From NCBI GenBank assembly GCA_003695215.1, contig RFIM01000192.1, positions 1-6,338 on the forward strand: 6,338 nucleotides of DNA, written 5' to 3'. Under the pieces are notes generated by a model. That model saw only the letters and a list, made by a program, of their open reading frames with translations. It had not been told where the DNA came from and made no database searches. This DNA comes from Chloroflexota bacterium. GTDB lineage: Bacteria > Chloroflexota > Anaerolineae > Aggregatilineales > UBA2796. The translations under genes and the position numbers were made by a program. How positions within the stretch are numbered: the stretch's first letter is position 1; each line of letters opens with the position of its first letter. Below, one piece after another: positions 1-6,338 of the stretch.

Positions 1-936
1 ACCTTCGGCACGCTGACCATTGCTGATATCGCCCAGAAATTAGCCTCAGGCGAGCGGCCGCTCTTGGCGGAGGCAGCGGCCGTCATGCTCACGTGCGCCT
101 TCCTGCTCAAGAGCGCGATCTTCCCATTCCACTTCTGGCAGCCAGATTTTCACACCACAGCGCCGACGCCTGTCCATGCTGTGCTCTCATCAGTAGTAGT
201 GAAGGTCGGCATCTATGGGCTGATCCGCATGATCACGACTTTGTTCATTGCCGAGGCGGCGATCATTCAAGAGCTGCTGATCGTGCTAGGTGTGATCGGC
301 ATCTTCTTTGGCAGCTTGGGCGCGCTGCGCACCTACGATGCCAAGCGTATGCTGGCGTACTCGACCTTTGGCCAGATTGGTTTCATCCTGGTGGCCATTG
401 GCTGGGGAACGCCTTTAGCGCTGATTGGCGCTTTGGTCTACGCCGTGAACCATTCGTTCATCAAATCGGCGCTGCTGATGCTCACAGGCGTGGTCAGCAG
501 CCGCACAGTCGGCAAAACAGCCACTAAGAGGGAGATCGGCGGCGTGGGCAAGGGCATGGTACTGACGAGCGTGCTGTATCTGCTGGGCGGCATGGCCTTG
601 GCGGGCATTCCGCCGTTGAACGGCTTCATCAGCAAAGTGGCTTTAGTGCAAGGCGGCATCGAGGCGCAAGGCTGGTTGCCGCTCGGCTTGGCAGTGGCAG
701 CCGGCTTGATCACACTTCAGTACATGATCGGCACCTGGTCGTTGCTCTTCCAGCAGCCACCCGACGAGAAGGTGAAAACCAAGCCTAGCGGCGATGCGCA
801 GCTAGCGCCGCTCTTCCTGATCGGCTTGTGCGTCTTCTTCGGCTTGTACGCAACGCCGCTGATCGAGATCGCCACGCGCACAGTCAGCGACCTCGGCGAT
901 CCGACACTCTACATTCGCGCAGTCTTTGGAGGTTGA
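1..936 (+). CDS. mrpD: Na+/H+ antiporter subunit D (MrpD/MnhD), 3' part
   Basis: This is a large membrane subunit of a multisubunit Mrp cation/proton antiporter, homologous to the NuoL/M/N proton-pumping subunits of complex I. The frame is open from base 1, so the gene begins off the left edge; 311 residues are present of about 490-500 usual, leaving the N-terminal third missing. Family landmarks seen, in window residue numbers: LLKSAIFPFHFWQPDFH (35-51), APTPVHAVLSSVVVKVG (54-70), KRMLAYSTFGQIGF (115-128), NHSFIKSALLMLTG (150-163) and GIPPLNGFISK (202-212). Lysines K37, K68 and K212 match positions equivalent to the channel lysines of NuoM/NuoN. Several hydrophobic membrane segments alternate with short polar loops. 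The motifs alone could suggest a NuoM- or NuoN-like protein; the mrpE, mrpF and mrpG genes directly downstream settle it as MrpD. The reading frame is intact to the TGA. Confidence 0.93.
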   Translation, partial: TFGTLTIADIAQKLASGERPLLAEAAAVMLTCAFLLKSAIFPFHFWQPDFHTTAPTPVHAVLSSVVVKVGIYGLIRMITTLFIAEAAIIQELLIVLGVIGIFFGSLGALRTYDAKRMLAYSTFGQIGFILVAIGWGTPLALIGALVYAVNHSFIKSALLMLTGVVSSRTVGKTATKREIGGVGKGMVLTSVLYLLGGMALAGIPPLNGFISKVALVQGGIEAQGWLPLGLAVAAGLITLQYMIGTWSLLFQQPPDEKVKTKPSGDAQLAPLFLIGLCVFFGLYATPLIEIATRTVSDLGDPTLYIRAVFGG

Positions 937-939
937 AGC

Positions 940-1443
940 ATGGCGCGTCTGACTTACATCGTATCAGTCTCGGCGCTGTTGAGCGCTGTATGGATGGGCA
1001 TGACGGCGCGCGTGAACTGGGAAGGCTTCGCCGTCGGCTTTTTGGTGAGCGTCATGGTCGTGGCGCTGGTCGGGACGCGCAAACAAGCGACGATCAAGCC
1101 AAGCCGCTTACCGCGCCAAGTGTTCAGCCTGGTCAGCTACGTGATCCATTCTTTCATCGAGATCACGCGCGCTAGCTTTGATGTGGCGCGCCGCGTCATC
1201 AGCCCTAAGATGCCGCTCAAGCCAGGTATTGTTGCTATAGCGACTCAGGACGAGAGCGAAGATGAGACGATCGCGGCGCTCAGCGCGCACGCTATCACCA
1301 TCACGCCAGGGCAGTTGGCGGTCGAGTTTGACGGCGCTAAGGTGATGTACATTCACTGCTTGGATATCGATAGCGCCAAGACAGCCGATCAAGAGCAAGC
1401 GGCGCGCCTGAGGAAGCTGCGCCTTATTTTGGGAAAGGCTTGA
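940..1443 (+). CDS. mrpE: Na+/H+ antiporter subunit E (MrpE/MnhE)
   Basis: This 167-residue protein is a small membrane subunit of the Mrp antiporter; its exact mechanistic role is not well defined in the family. Two hydrophobic segments (about residues 5-20 and 29-46) are followed by a cytoplasmic part. It carries the MrpE signature VARRVISP (82-89), then PLKPGIVAI (92-100) and AITITPGQLAVEF (118-130), which match the usual 'pro-gly-ile ... ile-thr-leu-thr-pro-gly' pattern. The length is normal for the family. The start is the ATG three bases after the mrpD stop, with a strong GGAGG Shine-Dalgarno at 928-932 located inside the end of mrpD. It ends in a basic helix (AARLRKLRLILGKA). The order D-E-F-G is the standard mrp order. 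Confidence 0.94.
   Translation: MARLTYIVSVSALLSAVWMGMTARVNWEGFAVGFLVSVMVVALVGTRKQATIKPSRLPRQVFSLVSYVIHSFIEITRASFDVARRVISPKMPLKPGIVAIATQDESEDETIAALSAHAITITPGQLAVEFDGAKVMYIHCLDIDSAKTADQEQAARLRKLRLILGKA
1434..1438 (+). promoter_or_regulatory. Ribosome binding site deciding the mrpF start
   Basis: AAAGG lies 7 bases before the ATG at 1446. An in-frame TTG at 1440 would leave only one base between this site and the start, so the ATG at 1446 is preferred. Confidence 0.6.
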
Positions 1444-1445
1444 GC

Positions 1446-1721
1446 ATGAGCGATTGGGCTTTCGCGTCTGTACAGATTGCCTTGATCATCTTGATCGGGC
1501 TGCTGTTGCCATGCGTGTGGCGCCTGCTGCAGTCCAGGAAGGCGGCTGAGCGCTTGCAGGCGGTTGATCTGCTCACCACGCTGCTGATCGGCATCATTGT
1601 GCTCTTGGCTCTGGTGGAAGGCGTCGCCTTTGTGGTGGATATCGGCATTGCTCTGGCGGCGTTCAGCTTCATCGGCACGCTCGCGATTGCGCGTTACATC
1701 AGCGATGGGAGGCTTTTTTGA
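1446..1721 (+). CDS. mrpF: Na+/H+ antiporter subunit F (MrpF/MnhF)
   Basis: This is a 91-residue hydrophobic subunit of the Mrp antiporter complex. Three membrane segments are visible (about residues 7-27, 43-61 and 63-83), the usual MrpF topology. Family features are the polar stretch RLQAVDLL (36-43), with the conserved aspartate D41 at the start of the second helix; D65 in VVDIGIAL; and the ending FSFIGTLAIARYIS (73-86), which matches the typical 'phe-x-gly-thr-x-ala-x-ala-arg-tyr' close of MrpF. The start is chosen by Shine-Dalgarno spacing; a TTG two codons upstream is possible but poorly spaced. The gene begins two bases after the mrpE stop, and its TGA overlaps the ATG of mrpG by one base (TGATG), so translation is probably coupled. 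Confidence 0.92.
   Translation: MSDWAFASVQIALIILIGLLLPCVWRLLQSRKAAERLQAVDLLTTLLIGIIVLLALVEGVAFVVDIGIALAAFSFIGTLAIARYISDGRLF
1707..1712 (+). promoter_or_regulatory. Ribosome binding site deciding the mrpG start
   Basis: GGGAGG lies 8 bases before the ATG at 1721, inside the last codons of mrpF. It supports that ATG; the TTG at 1718, also in frame, is only one codon away and offers no advantage. Confidence 0.75.
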
Positions 1722-2065
1722 TGGAAATTCGGGAGCTGCTTGGCTTGGCGGCGCTGTACTTTGGCGTGGCCTTCTCGACCATTGGCGTGATCGGCATGGT
1801 GCGCCTGCCAGATGTCTACACGCGCTTGCACGCTTCGGGCAAAGTCTCGACGCTGGGCTTGTGGGGCATCTTGCTGGGCGCAGCTTTGCTCTTGGAGGGC
1901 GTTTGGCCGCGCGCCGTGGCGCTGGCCGTGTTTTTGGTCCTGGTGCAGCCGATTGCCTCGCACGCCATTGCAGCGGCAGCGCGGCGCAGCGGCGTGCCAA
2001 TGGCGCTCAACTTCCGCGATGACATGCCGCCTATCGAGGAACTCTCTGGAACAGAGCAACCGTGA
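1721..2065 (+). CDS. mrpG: Na+/H+ antiporter subunit G (MrpG/MnhG)
   Basis: This is the small last subunit of the Mrp antiporter, 114 residues. Three membrane segments are visible (about 5-26, 43-60 and 64-85). The family signature RLPDVYTRLHASGKVSTLG (28-46) is complete, following the glycine-rich first helix (GVAFSTIGVIGM), and the third helix ends with the expected PIASHAIAAAARRSG (77-91). The tail of about 23 residues is polar and acidic (DDMPPIEEL). The start ATG overlaps the mrpF stop by one base and has a good ribosome binding site. The gene closes the mrp set, yet its TGA overlaps the GTG start of era (GTGA), so the operon does not end here. Confidence 0.94.
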   Translation: MEIRELLGLAALYFGVAFSTIGVIGMVRLPDVYTRLHASGKVSTLGLWGILLGAALLLEGVWPRAVALAVFLVLVQPIASHAIAAAARRSGVPMALNFRDDMPPIEELSGTEQP

Positions 2066-2988
2066 GCGAGGAACGCGCCGAGAGGCATCAGTTGCTCCAT
2101 AGCGGCTACGTGGCTGTGGTCGGCAAGCCGAACGTCGGCAAATCCACGCTGATGAACCGCATCCTCGGCGAGAAGATCGCTATCGTCAGCCCGAAGCCGC
2201 AAACAACGCGCCTGCGCCAGCTCGGCATCTACACCGCGCCTGACGTGCAGGCAATTTTTGTGGATACGCCTGGCATTCATCAGCCGCGCCACAAGCTCGG
2301 CAAATTCATGGTCGAAGTGGCGCGCGCTGCGCTCAACGACGCTGACGTGATCCTGTTCGTATGCGATCTGACGACCCTGCCTGACGACGACGACGCGCGC
2401 GTCGCGGCGATGATTCGCGAGGCGATCCGAGTGCCTGTCGTCTTGGCGCTGAACAAGCTCGATCTGCTCGAACCTGAGCAGGTCATTCCACATGTTGAGG
2501 CCTACCGCGCTTTGATGCCCGAAGCCGACTGGGAAAGTCTGAGCGCTGCCAATGGCGACGGCGTGCCTGCGCTGTTGCGCCGCGTGATCGAGAAATTGCC
2601 GCCTGGGCCGCTCTACTACCCTGAGGATCAGCTCAGCACTAGCGCCCTGCGCGAGATCGCCGCTGAGATCGTGCGCGAGAAGGTGTTGCTGAACCTGGAG
2701 CAAGAAGTGCCGCACGCTGTAGCTGTGGAAGTTGAGGAATTCGCTGAGCGTAGCCCAACGCTGACTTACATCCGCGTGGTGATTTACGTCGAGCGCGACT
2801 CGCAAAAGGGCATCTTGATTGGGCGAGGCGGCGCCATGCTCAAGAAGATCGGCAGCGAGGCGCGCGCCGATCTGGAGCACCTGCTAGGCACTCAGGTCTA
2901 CCTTGAGCCCTGGGTGAAGGTGCTGAAGAATTGGCGGCAAGATGAGAGACTTTTGGCGCGGCTTGGCTACAAATTGCGCCCACAGTAG
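2062..2988 (+). CDS. era: Ribosome-assembly GTPase Era
   Basis: Era is an essential cytoplasmic GTPase that binds the 3' end of 16S rRNA through a KH domain and acts in 30S subunit maturation. The 308 residues are close to the usual ~300. The GTPase domain shows G1 GKPNVGKST (21-29), the switch I region with PQTTR (46-50), G3 DTPG (68-71), G4 NKLD (131-134) and a G5 SA motif at 161-162. The C-terminal KH domain has IGRGG (253-257) followed by MLKKIG and the typical close VKVLKNWRQDERLLARLGY (285-303). All key residues are intact. The GTG start at 2062 overlaps the mrpG stop by four bases and has no good Shine-Dalgarno, pointing to coupled translation. A TTG at 2092 preceded by GAGAGG is a credible alternative that would give 298 residues. 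Placement after mrp genes is not the common era context (rnc, recO, ybeY, dgkA). Confidence 0.97.
   Translation: MSEERAERHQLLHSGYVAVVGKPNVGKSTLMNRILGEKIAIVSPKPQTTRLRQLGIYTAPDVQAIFVDTPGIHQPRHKLGKFMVEVARAALNDADVILFVCDLTTLPDDDDARVAAMIREAIRVPVVLALNKLDLLEPEQVIPHVEAYRALMPEADWESLSAANGDGVPALLRRVIEKLPPGPLYYPEDQLSTSALREIAAEIVREKVLLNLEQEVPHAVAVEVEEFAERSPTLTYIRVVIYVERDSQKGILIGRGGAMLKKIGSEARADLEHLLGTQVYLEPWVKVLKNWRQDERLLARLGYKLRPQ
2080..2085 (+). promoter_or_regulatory. Possible internal ribosome binding site for an alternative era start
   Basis: GAGAGG lies 6 bases before an in-frame TTG at 2092 (codon 11 of the longer era form). Starting there would still keep the whole G1 motif and give a protein of 298 residues, a typical Era length. 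The GTG at 2062 has the overlap signature but no matching Shine-Dalgarno, so the two starts cannot be separated from sequence alone. Confidence 0.35.
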
Positions 2989-2990
2989 CG

Positions 2991-3443
2991 ATGTGCGAGC
3001 CGTTCTATCTGGCTTTTCCGCTGAACTGCGCGCCGCGCCTGACCGATCCCTTCGATGCGCCGCGTCCGTATGCCAATGGCAAGCACGAAGGCGCTGATTT
3101 CGCCGCGTTGCTGCCTGATGGCACGCCTGCGACTGTGCTGGCCGCGCAGCGCGGCTATGTAGCGCGAGTCGGCTATCAGCGCGACGGCTACGGCCTCTTC
3201 GTGCGGATCGTCCACCTGTGGCAGGCTGATCAGACCTTCGTGACTTGGTACGGTCACTTGAGCCGCGTCTGGGTGCGCGAAGGCCAAAGCGTGGCGCTCG
3301 GCCAGCCGCTTGGCATAGCGGGCAGCAGCGGCTTCTCCTCAGGCGTGCATCTGCACTTGACCTTGCAGCATCTGGGCCATGGCTTGAGCGGCTACAGCGT
3401 GCGCGATGTGGTCAATCCGCTGTTGTATTTGCGTTTGCCATGA
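2991..3443 (+). CDS. M23 (LytM-type) metallopeptidase domain protein, no signal peptide
   Basis: This 150-residue protein is essentially one M23 peptidase domain, a zinc fold that usually cuts peptide bonds in peptidoglycan. The expected zinc ligands are present: H32 and D36 in KHEGADF, and H122 in GVHLHLTL. The catalytic histidines are also present: H89 in WYGHL and H120. The glycine-rich turn before the last motif (GIAGSSGFSSG, 108-118) is typical. There is no signal peptide, membrane anchor, LysM or SH3 domain. In this frame a stop occurs at 2943-2945 and no ATG, GTG or TTG lies between it and the ATG at 2991, so a missed N-terminal leader is not possible without a sequencing error. It starts two bases after the era stop with no Shine-Dalgarno, so it probably depends on era translation. 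The substrate and cellular location are unknown; it could be cytosolic or exported non-classically. Confidence 0.88.
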   Translation: MCEPFYLAFPLNCAPRLTDPFDAPRPYANGKHEGADFAALLPDGTPATVLAAQRGYVARVGYQRDGYGLFVRIVHLWQADQTFVTWYGHLSRVWVREGQSVALGQPLGIAGSSGFSSGVHLHLTLQHLGHGLSGYSVRDVVNPLLYLRLP

Positions 3444-3445
3444 GC

Positions 3446-3477
3446 GCGCGGCGACTCGCTTTTAGGAGCCGCCGCGC
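3446..3477. terminator. GC-rich hairpin between convergent genes, possible two-way terminator
   Basis: Bases 3446-3457 pair with 3466-3477: eight GC pairs, one A-C mismatch, then three more pairs, closing a loop of about eight bases (3458-3465). It starts two bases after the M23 stop and ends five bases before the acnA stop, so it could serve both transcripts. Neither side is followed by a run of U, so it is not a textbook intrinsic terminator. Confidence 0.45.
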
Positions 3478-3482
3478 ACAGG

Positions 3483-6191
<2,709 letters not shown>

Positions 6192-6197
6192 ATAGCG

Positions 6198-6204
6198 TCC
6201 TTTT
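6198..6204 (-). promoter_or_regulatory. Ribosome binding site deciding the acnA start
   Basis: On the minus strand AAAAGGA lies six bases before the ATG at 6191. The upstream in-frame ATGs at 6239 and 6329 have no comparable site, so this decides the start. Confidence 0.75.
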
Positions 6205-6229
6205 CCTGTGCCTATGGCGCACAGCTGAA
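6203..6229 (-). promoter_or_regulatory. Hairpin in the acnA leader next to the ribosome binding site
   Basis: On the minus strand CTGTGC (6224-6219) and GCACAG (6211-6206) form a perfect six-pair stem with a seven-base loop, GCCATAG. TTC (6229-6227) can pair with GAA (6205-6203) below a two-base AG bulge, bringing the structure right up against the Shine-Dalgarno. The position would suit translational control. The loop lacks the CAGUGN sequence of iron-responsive elements. It could also be a chance hairpin or a protein operator in DNA. Confidence 0.4.
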
Positions 6230-6256
6230 GCGATTCCATCTGGCAAAGCAGTGAGA

Positions 6257-6276
6257 TAGCGCAATTGTAGCGCAAT
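6257..6276 (-). repeat. Two 9-base direct repeats, 11-base period, at the acnA promoter
   Basis: ATTGCGCTA occurs at 6276-6268 and again at 6265-6257 on the minus strand, separated by CA. The 11-base period is about one helical turn. The second copy covers the predicted transcription start and the junction of the copies makes the -10 element. This could be a tandem operator for a regulator I cannot name, or a short chance duplication. Confidence 0.5.
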
Positions 6277-6293
6277 GCGGCGCCATTTTTCCA
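6264..6293 (-). promoter_or_regulatory. Predicted sigma70-like promoter of acnA
   Basis: On the minus strand TGGAAA (6293-6288; four of six bases match TTGACA) is separated by 18 bases from TACAAT (6269-6264; five of six match TATAAT). Transcription would start near 6257, giving a leader of about 66 bases before the ATG. The spacing is acceptable and this is the best match I found in the 147 bases upstream, but the promoter is not proven and the sigma preferences of this organism are unknown. Confidence 0.45.
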
Positions 6294-6338
6294 GTGCGCC
6301 TTGAGCGAGATGGCCCGATCGCAGTGCATCTGCGCTTG

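Noticed and set aside
64..936. A TTG at 64 as the start of the first gene
   Set aside because: The frame is open from base 1 and the codons before 64 already read as MrpD-like sequence (TFGTLTIADIAQKLA), so the gene is simply cut by the window edge.
1389..2000. 203-codon minus-strand frame opposite mrpF and mrpG
   Set aside because: It has a low-complexity Arg/Ala/Pro composition and opposes two clear Mrp subunits, so it is a shadow.
1816..2880. 354-codon open frame on the minus strand opposite mrpG and era
   Set aside because: It lies opposite well-supported mrpG and era coding sequence, has the histidine- and arginine-rich make-up of a GC-driven shadow, and shows no recognisable domain.
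6203..6229. A true iron-responsive element in the acnA leader
   Set aside because: The apical loop is seven bases, GCCATAG, not CAGUGN, and the bulge is two bases rather than a single C, so it is listed only as a hairpin.
6192..6329. 46-residue N-terminal extension of aconitase from an ATG at 6329, or 16 residues from an ATG at 6239
   Set aside because: The extensions do not look like the aconitase N terminus, have no Shine-Dalgarno, and overlap the likely promoter and leader; the ATG at 6191 has a well-spaced AAAAGGA.

Overview
The window is an ordinary chromosomal region with two convergent gene blocks. GC content is high, roughly 60% by eye. On the plus strand, packed almost without gaps, lie the end of an Mrp-type Na+/H+ antiporter operon (mrpD 3' part, mrpE, mrpF, mrpG), the ribosome-assembly GTPase gene era, and a small LytM/M23-type metallopeptidase domain protein. 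On the minus strand, filling the right half, is a full-length aconitase gene (acnA) with its own apparent promoter and 5' untranslated leader. No RNA genes, CRISPR, insertion sequences, phage or plasmid features were seen.

Layout. Positions 1-936 are the last 311 codons of mrpD, whose start lies off the left edge. mrpE (940-1443), mrpF (1446-1721), mrpG (1721-2065), era (2062-2988) and the M23 gene (2991-3443) follow with junctions of +3, +2, -1, -4 and +2 bases. This spacing implies one transcript and probably coupled translation. A GC-rich hairpin (3446-3477) sits in the 39-base gap between the M23 stop and the acnA stop and may end transcription from both sides. acnA runs from 6191 down to 3483. 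Its upstream 147 bases (6192-6338) hold a Shine-Dalgarno sequence, a hairpin just before it, a plausible sigma70-like promoter and a 9-base direct repeat with an 11-base period that overlaps the -10 element. I see nothing I can name between 6294 and 6338.

How the genes fit together. Mrp antiporters use the proton motive force to export Na+ and hold cytoplasmic pH. Era binds 16S rRNA and checks 30S maturation. M23 enzymes cut peptidoglycan peptides or related substrates, but this one has no signal peptide. Aconitase is the citrate/isocitrate step of the TCA cycle. They are housekeeping functions with no obvious shared pathway; the unusual point is the tight mrpG-era-M23 linkage.

Organism. It is a bacterium (Era, AcnA, Mrp). 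The gene content does not fix the phylum. The protein style and GC level remind me of Chloroflexota (Anaerolineae-like), but this is a low-confidence impression that needs a similarity search. I do not see a convincing new biological system here. The most checkable novelties are the acnA leader and promoter architecture and the mrp-era-M23 coupling.
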